Below, piece by piece: positions 24,765 through 33,633 of a stretch of 49,529 bases of DNA. The stretch's first letter is position 1; each line of letters opens with the position of its first letter. The notes under the pieces are model-generated. The model saw nothing but the letters and a program-made list of their open reading frames with translations. It searched no databases and had not been told where the DNA came from. A program made the position numbers and the translations under genes. Origin of the DNA: JBDTME01 sp964583795 (GTDB lineage Bacteria; Patescibacteriota; Microgenomatia; UBA1400; PJMF01); the NCBI GenBank assembly GCA_964583795.1, contig CAZOWX010000011.1:1-49529 (forward strand), written 5' to 3'.

Positions 24765-25496
24765 ATGTCCTCCCAACATCTCTCACCAACACCACTGCTT
24801 ATTCAAACCACTTCAAAGGAAGAACTGTTTTCACACATTCCATTCGCTCATCCGCACACTCACCCCGATGTAATCTGGGTCAATCCCGAACACGAAGCAC
24901 TAGTAATCGAAACCATTCGCCAACTACAGCTTGATGTGCTTTCCCAACCATACCAAGAAGAATATCGCATCTTTATCCTACAAAATCTTGAACTGGCTAC
25001 CATCGAGGCCCAACAAGCCCTTTTGAAACTACTCGAGGAACCACCTTCACATGTCCGGTTTTTATTGACGAGTGAGTATCCGTCGATGATTTTGCCGACA
25101 ATTTTGTCGAGGGTGGAGGTGAGTAGTAAGTATCAAGTATTAAGTATTAAGGGAAATACATCTGCAAGAACATCACAGACTGTAAGCGAGAATCTTCAAG
25201 CAAAACAAGCGTTTCCAGATTCAATACACGAATCTTCAAACTCAGTTGAACCAAGCTCATCACTTCCCAAAACACTCGACTTGACTGACCGACTGCAGTG
25301 GGCAGAGGAAATGAGCAAAAGCGAGACACCGATGACAACAACGATTCAGCTTCTCGCAACTCAGTTGCGAAATATAGAGAATAGTCCCACACTACAAGGC
25401 ATTAACCAGCTGCGAAGCATCAATCAGGCGCTGAAGTTTTTACAAGCAAAAACGAACCCCAAACTGTGTTTTGAGTGGCTAGCACTGCATCTGTAA
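24765..25496 (+). CDS. holB: DNA polymerase III delta'-like protein
   Basis: A 243-aa clamp-loader-type protein. The core EYRIFILQNLELATIEAQQALLKLLEEPPSHVRFLLTSEYPSMILPTILSRVEV (about 65-118) is the conserved delta' region: sensor helices, EEPP, and a TILSRV motif corresponding to the TIRSRC of DnaX/HolB. There is no Walker A at the N-terminus; delta' is normally ATP-inactive, and many CPR versions are shortened like this one. The segment after TILSRVEV is poorly conserved and partly encoded by a heptamer tract (25119-25151). An extended -10 box lies 14 nt upstream of the ATG. Function in loading the sliding clamp is inferred from the family. Confidence 0.8.
   Translation: MSSQHLSPTPLLIQTTSKEELFSHIPFAHPHTHPDVIWVNPEHEALVIETIRQLQLDVLSQPYQEEYRIFILQNLELATIEAQQALLKLLEEPPSHVRFLLTSEYPSMILPTILSRVEVSSKYQVLSIKGNTSARTSQTVSENLQAKQAFPDSIHESSNSVEPSSSLPKTLDLTDRLQWAEEMSKSETPMTTTIQLLATQLRNIENSPTLQGINQLRSINQALKFLQAKTNPKLCFEWLALHL
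25119..25151 (+). repeat. Heptamer tract (aagtatt) inside holB
   Basis: Units gtagtaa, gtatcaa, gtattaa, gtattaa in a row, translated in frame after the TILSRVEV motif. Such tracts are otherwise found in spacers. Confidence 0.6.
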
Positions 25497-25755
25497 CTTT
25501 TTTCGCTAAAAATGATTAACCATTCTATTGTCCCAAAATCGGCCTTTTCTTTTTCCTGCTGCATGTGATATAAATGAAAACCTGTTAGTTAGATCATGGA
25601 TTTATAGATTATAGAGAATGGGTCACAGATTATTTTCTGTAGAAAGTCATCCTTGGCTCTAAACTTTTTTCTATTAAACTAGCTTTCCATAATCTATCTA
25701 TAAGTTTAATCATCAATAACTAGTACCCAGAACCTAGCACCGAGAACCAAAACGT

Positions 25756-27735
25756 ATGACCGCATCCGCCAACTACACCGCCTCTGACATTAAGGTTCTC
25801 GAAGGACTTGAGCCCGTTCGCAAACGTCCAGGTATGTACATCGGTGCTACTGATGGTAGGGGACTGCATCACTTGGTCAAAGAGATCATGGACAATGCCG
25901 TTGATGAGGCAATTGCTGGATATGGCAAAAAGATTGAAATTTTTCTGACCAAAACTGATCTTGAAAAATCGCCGATGGGGATCACGGTCGTTGATAATGG
26001 ACGTGGAATTCCCACTGACATGCATCCCTCTGGCGTGAGCGCACTCGAGGTGGTATTAACTAAACTCCATGCTGGTGGAAAATTTGAAGAGACAGCCTAC
26101 CAAGCTTCCGGAGGACTTCATGGAGTTGGATCTTCAGCGGTCAACGCTTTATCGATCTTGTTGCAGGTGGTCGTCAAACGCAATAATACTTACTTTTTCC
26201 AAGAGTACTGTATTGGTGTCCCAAAGGCTCCAGTCAAAGAGATTAAAGAAGCAGACGTGGTCAAACTATTTCCAGACCAATCAAAAGATTTCATAACATA
26301 TCAAACTGGTACTTTATTATACTTTGTACCTGATAATACTATTTTCTCTACCACAACGTTTCAACATAACGTGATCTGTGAACTGATTCAGGACCGCGCT
26401 TACTTGATGGCAGGATTGTACTTTACCTTTTACGATGCGCTGCAAGATATTGAAAAACATTTTTACTTTGAGGGTGGTATTAAAGCCCTCGTTGGGCACA
26501 CCAATCAGTACAAGAAAGTGCTGCACAGCGTCATCTACATGAACGGCGACTGGCAAGGGGACAAGTTTAAAGTCGGAGTCGAGGTCGCGATGCAGTACAA
26601 CGACTCATTTAGTGAAAATTTGGTCAGTTATGCCAACGTGATTAAGACCCCCGATGGCGGCGCCCACCTCACCGGGTTTCGCATGGCGCTCAATAAGGTG
26701 CTCAAGGATTACGCTACCAAGTACAGCTTACTCAAAGAAAAAGAAAACTTTAGCTCAGAGGATTTGCGCGAAGGACTCACTGGCGTGGTGTTTATCAAAA
26801 TGCCATCCAATGACATTCAGTTTGAAAGTCAAACCAAAAGTAAACTGAACAATGTGGAAGCGCAGTCGGCAGTGTATCAAGTCGTCAAAGATCAACTCGA
26901 AGCCTATCTCGAACAGCATCCCAAAGCGGGCCGAGCCATCATTGATAAAATTATGTTGGCTGCTCGCGCCCGACTCGCGGCCCGCGCCGCCAAAGATGCC
27001 GTGATTCGCAAAGGTGCGCTCGAAGGCAGCTCTTTGCCTGGAAAACTGGCTGATTGTCAGTCAAAAGACCCAGCGGAATCCGAGATCTACATCGTTGAGG
27101 GAGACAGTGCCGGTGGCAGTGCCAAGCAGGGAAGAGACCGTCGGTTTCAAGCCATTTTCCCGTTGCGTGGAAAAATCCTCAATACCGAGCGGGCTCGGTT
27201 GGATAAAATTATTGCGTTTGAAGAGCTGAAAAACTTGGTCATCGCCATGGGCGCTGGAGTAGGGGAGACCTTCAATCCTGACAAGCTGCGCTATCATCGA
27301 ATCATTTTGATGAACGATGCTGACGTTGATGGAGAACACATCACTACGCTCGCTTTAACCTTCTTTTTCCGGCATCTTCCCGAAGTAGTGAAGCAAGGAT
27401 ATTTATATATTGCCATGCCACCATTGTTCAAACTGAGTTTTGGCAAAACAGAGGAGTATGTCTACTCGGATGAAGAGCGCGTTGCATTTATCGAAAAAAT
27501 TCCCGCCAAAGATCGTGACAAGGTCAAGGCACAGCGCTATAAAGGTTTGGGTGAAATGAACCCCGAGCAACTCTGGAGCACAACGATGAATCCAGAGACT
27601 CGAGTCTTGAAAAAGGTTTCGATCGTCGATGCTAGTGCAGCCGATCAAGTGTTTGATGTACTGATGGGCTCAGAGGTGCCACCGCGCAAGAAGTTTATTC
27701 AAAGTCGAGCAAAGATGGCAAATCTCGACGTATAA
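25756..27735 (+). CDS. gyrB: DNA gyrase subunit B
   Basis: ATPase and cleavage-core subunit of type IIA topoisomerase. Full-length 659 aa. Motifs: RPGMYIGATDGRGLHHLVKEIMDNAVDEA (Bergerat ATP fold, N box), VVDNGRGIPTDMH (G1 box), GGLHGVGSSAVNALS (G2), the TOPRIM signature EGDSAGGSAKQGRDRRFQAIFPLRGKILN (from about residue 448), NDADVDGEHITTLALTFFFR (about 519) and QRYKGLGEMNPEQLW near the C-terminus. Pairing with a GyrA that carries the GyrA box identifies it as gyrase and not topoisomerase IV. It lies two genes upstream of gyrA. A heptamer tract runs to within 10 nt of the ATG, with no Shine-Dalgarno sequence. Confidence 0.96.
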   Translation: MTASANYTASDIKVLEGLEPVRKRPGMYIGATDGRGLHHLVKEIMDNAVDEAIAGYGKKIEIFLTKTDLEKSPMGITVVDNGRGIPTDMHPSGVSALEVVLTKLHAGGKFEETAYQASGGLHGVGSSAVNALSILLQVVVKRNNTYFFQEYCIGVPKAPVKEIKEADVVKLFPDQSKDFITYQTGTLLYFVPDNTIFSTTTFQHNVICELIQDRAYLMAGLYFTFYDALQDIEKHFYFEGGIKALVGHTNQYKKVLHSVIYMNGDWQGDKFKVGVEVAMQYNDSFSENLVSYANVIKTPDGGAHLTGFRMALNKVLKDYATKYSLLKEKENFSSEDLREGLTGVVFIKMPSNDIQFESQTKSKLNNVEAQSAVYQVVKDQLEAYLEQHPKAGRAIIDKIMLAARARLAARAAKDAVIRKGALEGSSLPGKLADCQSKDPAESEIYIVEGDSAGGSAKQGRDRRFQAIFPLRGKILNTERARLDKIIAFEELKNLVIAMGAGVGETFNPDKLRYHRIILMNDADVDGEHITTLALTFFFRHLPEVVKQGYLYIAMPPLFKLSFGKTEEYVYSDEERVAFIEKIPAKDRDKVKAQRYKGLGEMNPEQLWSTTMNPETRVLKKVSIVDASAADQVFDVLMGSEVPPRKKFIQSRAKMANLDV

Positions 27736-27777
27736 GAAAGAAGTTGTTGGGTGGTTGAGTTGTTTTGTTGTTGGGTT

Positions 27778-27913
27778 CGTCATCCCTGCCCACCGACGAG
27801 GTGGGTTCGACCCGACAGAGAAATCCTGGCCAACGGTTCGCCCGTCAAACTTTTATGGCTAATAAGCCAAAAAAATTAGTCGGGTAAAGAGAGCTCAGTC
27901 GAGCATCGGGGAT
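27778..27913. repeat. Nested dispersed repeats in the gyrB-ppa spacer
   Basis: A GTCATCC/GGATC-type element (cgtcatccctgcccaccgac ... catcggggatc) interrupted by the 48-nt cccgtcaaac ... cgggtaaa unit at 27841-27888, which recurs inside recG at 161-208. Copies without that insert occur at 31862-31932. Confidence 0.75.
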
Positions 27914-28032
27914 CTGACTGAAGAAAGAATAAGAAAGTTGCAAAACTTAAAAAAATGAAAGGTTAAGTAATAGGCAGCGCTTGTCTCACCTTTGACTTTT
28001 GCCTTTTTACTTTTGACTTAAGAAAGGAACTT

Positions 28033-28521
28033 ATGTCCGACTCACTGAAAGTTTTAATCGAAATCCCTGAGGGATCAAACATTAAGTATGAACTGGATGA
28101 AGAAACCAACGAGATGATGGTGGACCGTCTAATGCCAACAGCAATGAGCTATCCAGTAAACTATGGCCTGATCAAAGGGACAAAGGGGGAAGATGGTGAT
28201 GCTCTCGACGCTTTGGTCTTTATTTCACGCCAAGTTATGCCAGGATCAGTCATTAAATGCAAAGTGATTGGCATGCTCGAGATGGAAGATGAAGAGGGGA
28301 TTGACCACAAAATCGTGATGGTCCCGGAGAAAACCAAGATCGATCCAGTTTGCGGCGCTTGGAGCAACATGAATGATATTCCGCAGGCTAAAAAGAGTGA
28401 GATCCGACATTTTTTTGAACACTACAAAGATTTAGAGCCAGAGAAGTGGGTGAAGCTCAAAGAGTGGAAAGGTGTTGATGAGGCGATGAAAGTGTTGGAG
28501 GCGGGACAGAAAAGGAAATAA
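28033..28521 (+). CDS. ppa: Inorganic pyrophosphatase (family I)
   Basis: Hydrolyses pyrophosphate to two phosphates, pulling biosynthetic reactions forward. The 162-aa protein matches soluble family I enzymes: IEIPEGSNIKYELDEETNEM, RLMPTAMSYPVNYGLIKGTKGEDGDALDALVFI (the metal-binding D-D-D motif, about residues 53-62), KVIGMLEMEDEEGIDHKIVMVP and FFEHYKDLEPEKWVKLKEW. Length is close to normal. It has one of the better Shine-Dalgarno sequences in the window (AAGAAAGGAAC before the ATG). It sits between gyrB and gyrA with a four-helix-bundle gene following. Confidence 0.95.
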   Translation: MSDSLKVLIEIPEGSNIKYELDEETNEMMVDRLMPTAMSYPVNYGLIKGTKGEDGDALDALVFISRQVMPGSVIKCKVIGMLEMEDEEGIDHKIVMVPEKTKIDPVCGAWSNMNDIPQAKKSEIRHFFEHYKDLEPEKWVKLKEWKGVDEAMKVLEAGQKRK

Positions 28522-28526
28522 TTTTT

Positions 28527-28557
28527 GGTTGCAAGATGCAAGATACAAGTTTCAAGC
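28527..28557 (+). repeat. Heptamer tract (GCAAGAT type) at the start of the four-helix-bundle gene
   Basis: Degenerate units ggttgca, agatgca, agataca, agtttca, ag; it runs through the first codons of the four-helix-bundle gene. An inverted counterpart (cttgcaacttgcatcttgaa) lies before gyrA at 28986-29015, so the two flank this gene. Confidence 0.7.
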
Positions 28558-28932
28558 CAACAGAGACCAAACCGAAAGGATATCATCAATTAAAAGTAGT
28601 TGCGGAGACAAAAAGACTCATTAAGAGCATCTATGTTGAGACTGAGAAATTTCCCAAAATAGAGCAGTACGGGTTAATTTCTCAGATACGAAGAGCCGCT
28701 GTTTCGATCGTACTTAACGTGGTCGAAGGACAAAGAAGACGGTCAGGTAAAGAATTTTTGAGATTCTTAGAAATTGCTGATGCTTCAGCCGCCGAAGTTG
28801 AAGTTTGTCTGGAACTTGCATTGGAGCTACACATGATAACAGACGAAAGCTATTAAAGAGATTGAACAACAGCGACAAACTGTGACCAGAATGCTCAATG
28901 GCTTAATCAAAAAAATCAAACAAAACACATAA
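28536..28932 (+). pseudogene. Four-helix-bundle (S23/IVP-type) protein, frameshifted near the 3' end
   Basis: The open frame 28536-28856 encodes 106 aa of the four-helix-bundle family first known from 23S rRNA intervening sequences: FPKIEQYGLISQIRRAAVSIVLNVVEG, SGKEFLRFLEIADASAAEVEVCLELALEL. It stops early at TDESY. A +1 frame continues from about 28846 as KAIKEIEQQRQTVTRMLNGLIKKIKQ to a TAA at 28930, and that sequence is the expected fourth helix (RMLxGLIKK). So the gene carries a single-base frameshift, either real or a sequencing error. It lies between ppa and gyrA and is bracketed by inverted heptamer tracts, its own N-terminus being partly tract-encoded. Function of the family is unknown. 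Confidence 0.78.
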
Positions 28933-28964
28933 TTAATTTGTATCTGGAATATTTGCACCTTAAG

Positions 28965-29015
28965 CCTTGCAACTTGTAACAAAAACTTGCAACTTGCATC
29001 TTGAAACTTGCAACC
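28965..29015 (+). repeat. Heptamer tract (ACTTGCA) before gyrA
   Basis: Degenerate ACTTGCA units (ccttgca, acttgta, ..., acttgca, acttgca, tcttgaa, acttgca) end 13 nt before the gyrA ATG at 29029. Approximately complementary to the tract at 28527-28557. Confidence 0.8.
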
Positions 29016-29028
29016 AGTGAACAGCCCT

Positions 29029-31731
29029 ATGACCGACACCACACCAGAAGAAACAACCACCACCGAAGAGCAATCCATCCAAGAGGAGACTGCCGCGCTG
29101 ATCGGCACCACCACCGACTCGAAGTACGGCAAGATCCGCCACATCTCTATCGTTGAAGAGATGCAAAAGTCGTACCTCGACTATGCCATGAGTGTGATCG
29201 TCTCGCGTGCGTTGCCTGACGTGCGTGACGGACTCAAGCCAGTCCACCGTCGCATCTTGTTCTCGATGTACAAAAGCGGTATTCATCATACCAGTGGCTA
29301 TAAAAAATCCGCTCGTATCGTTGGAGACGTGCTGGGTCGCTATCACCCCCATGGTGACAGTGCAGTGTACGATGCGCTAGTGCGCCTAGCCCAGGACTTT
29401 TCGCTTCGCTACCCATTGATTGATGGACAGGGAAACTTTGGCTCTGTTGATGGTGACAGTGCAGCCGCCATGCGGTACACCGAAGCACGCCTTGCCAAGA
29501 TCTCTCAGGAAATTCTGACAGATTTGGATAAACAAACCGTCCCATTTGTGGACAACTTCGATGGCTCGATTAAAGAGCCCGCTGTCATGCCCAGTAAGTT
29601 GCCCAACCTACTGTTGATGGGTGCCGAGGGAATTGCGGTCGGAATGGCCACCAAGATCCCACCCCACAACTTGGTCGAAGTCGCTAGCGCTATTGAGCTG
29701 ATGATCTCCAAAGGAAAGTCGACTAAAGTAGAGCCTCCCGCAGATGAGGCTCAGAAAAAAGCGGCTACACCAGTCCCTATTGAGCTGCAAGATCCACTAT
29801 CACTCGCAGGAAATTTTTCTTCTGAAGCATCCATCAGCGAGATCATGACCAAGATCAAAGGTCCCGATTTCCCAACGGCTGGCATCATTTTTGATCAAAA
29901 AGCAATCCAAGAAGCCTACGCGACTGGCCGTGGCAAGATCGTGGTTCGTGGTAAAGCCGCGATTGAAGAAGGGAAGAGTGGTTTTCAGATCATCATTACT
30001 GAAATTCCATACCAGGTCAATAAAGCCAAGCTCGTTGCCAAGATTGCGGATGCCGTACGTGATAAAAAAATCATCGGCATCAAAGACTTGCGGGATGAGT
30101 CCGATCGTGATGGCATGCGCATCGCCGTGGACCTCAAGCGTGACGCCCAACCCAAGGTAGTGCTCAACAAGCTGTATAAATACACTGAGCTGCAGACCAG
30201 TTTCGCCATGAACATGGTGGCACTCAACTCCGAAGGCACTCCACAGCTCCTCAACATCAAACAAGTGTTGATGGAGTTTATTGCCCACCGAGAGCTGGTC
30301 GTAGTTCGCCGAGCCCAGTACGAATTGATCGCCTTGCGCGAGCGCGCCCACATCTTGGAAGGTTTGCTGATTGCTTTGAAAAATCTCGACGATGTGATCG
30401 AGACCATTCGTCGCTCACCAGATAGCGACACCGCCCGTACTCGGTTGATGGAGAAGTTTGCCCTCAGTGAGATCCAAGCAACCGCGATCTTGGAGATGCA
30501 GCTCAAACGCTTAGCCGCACTCGAGCGACAAAAAATCGAAGAAGAGTATGCAAACATTCAAACGTCGATCAAAGAGCACGAGACTCTTTTGGGCTCACCA
30601 GATAAAATTTTGGGCGTCGTTCGTGATGAAACCAGTGGCTTGATCGCCCAGTATCCAGAGGGGCGCCGCACCAAGGTAGTCAAAGGTAAAGCAGGGGAGT
30701 TTAGCGATGAGGATCTGATCGCTGAAGAATCTACCATCGTTACGATGACAGAGACTGGCTACATCAAGCGCATAAGTCCCGCCGCCTACCGTACTCAACG
30801 TCGTGGTGGCAAAGGAGCAATCGGGATGACTACCCGCGAAGAGGACACGATCAAACATCTCCTCTTTACTAATACACACCACTTCTTACTATTATTTACC
30901 AATACAGGTCGTGTCTTCAAGATCCGAGTCTACGAAATCCCAGAAACCTCTCGCCAGGCCAAAGGTCAGGCGGTGGTAAACCTCATTAGTCTACAGGCTA
31001 ACGAACGCGTTGAGTCACTGCTCACCATGCAGGACGAAGATGTCGAGAACAAAAACATCACTCTGGTCACCAAACAGGGATTAGTCAAACGAACCAAGCT
31101 CGAGCTGTACCGCAATATCCGCACGAGCGGTATCATCGCCATCACCTTGAAAGATGATGATGAGGTCGTCGCGAGTAAGATTACCGCTGCCAATGACCAT
31201 TTGTTGCTGGTCAGTCATGAAGGCAAATCCATCCGCTTCTCGCAAACCGAAGTCAAAGCCTCGAACCGAGACACTCAAGGGGTCAAAGGGATCATGCTGC
31301 ACAAGGATGACTTTGTCATCGGTGCGGCCGCATTCCCTGAAAACCCAGATAATCCAGAAGGATCAAAGAAAAAACGCTCTCGCCAACTGGCGATCGTGAC
31401 AGAGAAGGGGATGGGGAAGCGCTCTGAACTCTCTGAGTACCCACTGCAAAAACGCTCAGGCCAAGGTGTTAAAGTCTCAGAAATCACTGCAAAAACGGGA
31501 AAACTCGCTGCCGCCATCATGGTCGACGAGCGTCATGAGGACATCGTACTCACCTCTCGTGATGGAATTGCGCTGAAGCTGCCACTGAAAAATGTGCCTA
31601 TTTTGAAGCGACCCACTCAAGGAGTCATTCTGATGAGACTCAAAGCAGGCGACCAAGTTGCTGCTGTTGCCATTACCCACAAGGAAGACGGCACTCTTGA
31701 GGAAAATTTCGAGGAAGAAGAAGAGCTCTGA
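29029..31731 (+). CDS. gyrA: DNA gyrase subunit A
   Basis: DNA-cleaving and wrapping subunit of gyrase, 900 aa from the ATG at 29029 (the TTG at 29008 lies in the heptamer tract). Motifs: SYLDYAMSVIVSRALPDVRDGLKPVHRRILFSM, RIVGDVLGRYHPHGDSAVYDALVRLAQDFSLRYPLIDGQGNFG, and AAMRYTEARL with the catalytic Tyr at about position 150. The C-terminal beta-pinwheel carries a canonical GyrA box QRRGGKG (about 590), required for wrapping and supercoiling, so this is gyrase. An insert of about 35 residues (about 230-265, PPADEAQKKAATPVP...) precedes SEIMTKIKGPDFPTAGII. The tail is Glu-rich. Confidence 0.96.
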   Translation: MTDTTPEETTTTEEQSIQEETAALIGTTTDSKYGKIRHISIVEEMQKSYLDYAMSVIVSRALPDVRDGLKPVHRRILFSMYKSGIHHTSGYKKSARIVGDVLGRYHPHGDSAVYDALVRLAQDFSLRYPLIDGQGNFGSVDGDSAAAMRYTEARLAKISQEILTDLDKQTVPFVDNFDGSIKEPAVMPSKLPNLLLMGAEGIAVGMATKIPPHNLVEVASAIELMISKGKSTKVEPPADEAQKKAATPVPIELQDPLSLAGNFSSEASISEIMTKIKGPDFPTAGIIFDQKAIQEAYATGRGKIVVRGKAAIEEGKSGFQIIITEIPYQVNKAKLVAKIADAVRDKKIIGIKDLRDESDRDGMRIAVDLKRDAQPKVVLNKLYKYTELQTSFAMNMVALNSEGTPQLLNIKQVLMEFIAHRELVVVRRAQYELIALRERAHILEGLLIALKNLDDVIETIRRSPDSDTARTRLMEKFALSEIQATAILEMQLKRLAALERQKIEEEYANIQTSIKEHETLLGSPDKILGVVRDETSGLIAQYPEGRRTKVVKGKAGEFSDEDLIAEESTIVTMTETGYIKRISPAAYRTQRRGGKGAIGMTTREEDTIKHLLFTNTHHFLLLFTNTGRVFKIRVYEIPETSRQAKGQAVVNLISLQANERVESLLTMQDEDVENKNITLVTKQGLVKRTKLELYRNIRTSGIIAITLKDDDEVVASKITAANDHLLLVSHEGKSIRFSQTEVKASNRDTQGVKGIMLHKDDFVIGAAAFPENPDNPEGSKKKRSRQLAIVTEKGMGKRSELSEYPLQKRSGQGVKVSEITAKTGKLAAAIMVDERHEDIVLTSRDGIALKLPLKNVPILKRPTQGVILMRLKAGDQVAAVAITHKEDGTLEENFEEEEEL

Positions 31732-32173
31732 GACTAGGCCGCAGGCCTTAGAGCTTAGGGTTTAGAGGTTAGGAGAGTGGAACAGTTAATGGTTGTCAGT
31801 CTTCAGTCGTTAGTAATCAGTGACGCACGTCATCCCAAGCTTGTTCGTCATACACCCACCCCCGTCATCCTCGACCCGACAGAGAAATCCTGACCAACGG
31901 TCAAGAGAGCTCAGTCGAGCATCGGGGATCCAAAGTAAGAATTCTCTTTCGGAGGCGCAAAAAAATAGTTCCCCTACTTACTTGAAAACTTATCCCAAAG
32001 GCAAAAAAATGTCCGTCATCTTTGACCCGATGAATGAACCTGGTCCCGCACTGCGGGATGAAGCCATCGAGATCGAGGAGCTGACACATAATCTATTTGG
32101 AGTCAGATCCTCGCTTTCGCAAGGATGACGCATGTTTTTTTACTTTCAAATCCTGAAGCCTAAGGCCTAAACC
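31732..32173. repeat. Repeat-filled spacer between convergent genes
   Basis: No gene. TTAGG-type heptamers follow the gyrA stop (31735-31775) and CCTAA-type ones precede the stop of the convergent gene (32153-32185), so the ends are mutually complementary. Between are GTCATCC/GGATC-family elements at about 31862-31932 and 32016-32127, the latter including the hairpin cccgcactgcggg. Confidence 0.75.
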
Positions 32174-33352
32174 CTACGCCCTAGCCTGCGCCTCATACTC
32201 ACCCAACCGCCCGACCATAATTCCCACCAGCGCTCTGAGTAACTCGGCGGGAGTCGCACACATCTCTTTCCAGAACCGCATGCCAAACCGGATCGCTTCC
32301 GAGAGCAACACTCCATACAACGCTGTTCCCGAAAGCTGGCGTTCTTCCTCTTCATTTTTTGGAAACGTTGAAAACGCCTCAAGTAAGGTCTTTACGTAGG
32401 CATCGGCCCCATACAGTTCTGAAAATTCAAACGGAATCGCACAACGCTCGAGTAAGTGTCGGTATAAGTGAAAAACTTGTCCGGTTAGAAAAACGGCACT
32501 TGCATCACGTTGAACGCATTCTTGCAACCGCGATAACTCAGTAGCTGAAAACGGCTGGGATAGTTGCCAAGCAAGTAACTTCGATCGATACAGCTTTTGA
32601 AATTCAGACTCTAACTGGGCTCTTTGACGCTTTAGTGACTTGGTGATCAATAACCGCACCACCGCCGCCTCTGATGGATTATCTGCGAAAATAAACAAGG
32701 GCACCCCCCACACTTGCTTCAGGAATTGTTGAGATTCAATCTGATCAGCTGCTTGGGTTTGACGATCAAACTCACTCACAATAGTAATTAACGCATCAAA
32801 ACGAGTCTGTTCAGCCTGGTTGTTTAGCAATTCTTGAAAAAACTCGCGACTGCGTTTGTAGACGTACTGATCAATCCGCTCAGGCTCAAAATGGGCTTTC
32901 CATTGCAAAAATCTACGATCGAGCTCCTGCTTGATCGTGCGGGAATCCGTAAACAACAAGGACAGCTGTTGCTCGAGCTCATGCCAAACTGGCGGTAAAA
33001 AATCCATCAATGGTGGTTGAGCCACAAAGGGTTTCACGATCACTTTGCCTCGTCCGAGTTCTAAACTGCGCAGCAGCGGCACTGACTCAACGGCGAGATG
33101 TGAAGCCAGCTGAGCTTTTGCCGTTTGCTCTAACTGTTCGAACACGCCCCACAACTCAGACTGCTGGGTAAGCACACTGATTTCGTTGTCAAACTCAACC
33201 AACACATGAATGTCCTCATTACTCAACCGATGAAGAAACTCAGCGGAGTCATCAACAGCGAGCCACGGGACATACTCTTGTCCATTGCGCCACCATTGCA
33301 AGATTCTCCAAGGTTCTACCGTCTGCTGCTGGCGTTGAGTTTTCCCAAACAT
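32174..33352 (-). CDS. Hypothetical protein, 392 aa, helical
   Basis: Not recognised. A soluble, mainly helical protein rich in Gln, Glu and Leu. The N-terminus is Trp-rich (PWRILQWWRNGQEYVPWLAVDD). The middle has long charged helices (LIITKSLKRQRAQLESEFQKLYRSKLLAWQLSQ-type) and the last ~100 residues contain FHLYRHLLERCAIPFEFSELYGADAYV and SEAIRFGMRFWKEMCATPAELLRALVGIMVG. No signal peptide or membrane segment. It precedes a Xer recombinase gene's stop by about 280 nt; codon use resembles the pilus and gyrase genes, so it looks like core genome. The C-terminal codons overlap a heptamer-type tract. Confidence 0.72.
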   Translation of the reverse strand: MFGKTQRQQQTVEPWRILQWWRNGQEYVPWLAVDDSAEFLHRLSNEDIHVLVEFDNEISVLTQQSELWGVFEQLEQTAKAQLASHLAVESVPLLRSLELGRGKVIVKPFVAQPPLMDFLPPVWHELEQQLSLLFTDSRTIKQELDRRFLQWKAHFEPERIDQYVYKRSREFFQELLNNQAEQTRFDALITIVSEFDRQTQAADQIESQQFLKQVWGVPLFIFADNPSEAAVVRLLITKSLKRQRAQLESEFQKLYRSKLLAWQLSQPFSATELSRLQECVQRDASAVFLTGQVFHLYRHLLERCAIPFEFSELYGADAYVKTLLEAFSTFPKNEEEERQLSGTALYGVLLSEAIRFGMRFWKEMCATPAELLRALVGIMVGRLGEYEAQARA

Positions 33353-33633
33353 ATTTCAACATTCCCTATCCATCATTTTTATAAAAAAAAGCCCAAAATG
33401 GGGCACTCACAGCGCTGAGGAAACCAGATTGAATAATTAATTTTCATTGATATATCGCAATTTATTTTTTTCTCCATTAATTAGCGGATAAAAGAATAGA
33501 CTGCTAATTTTAGAACTACTTTTTTGCAGCTTAATCAACGCTAGTGGCAACGAAAGACTTAGCAGAAGTGTACCGATAAATCGAAAGGACCGTCAACCCT
33601 CTAAATCAGATTCAAGTTTGATGAGCAAAACTC

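Noticed and set aside
29800..30557. Antisense ORFs of 180-190 aa within gyrA
   Set aside because: They are shadows of the strongly conserved gyrA frame.
31820..32128. ORF of 102 aa after gyrA
   Set aside because: It is made of dispersed GTCATCC/GGATC repeats and heptamers read in one frame; no start signal or protein-like composition.
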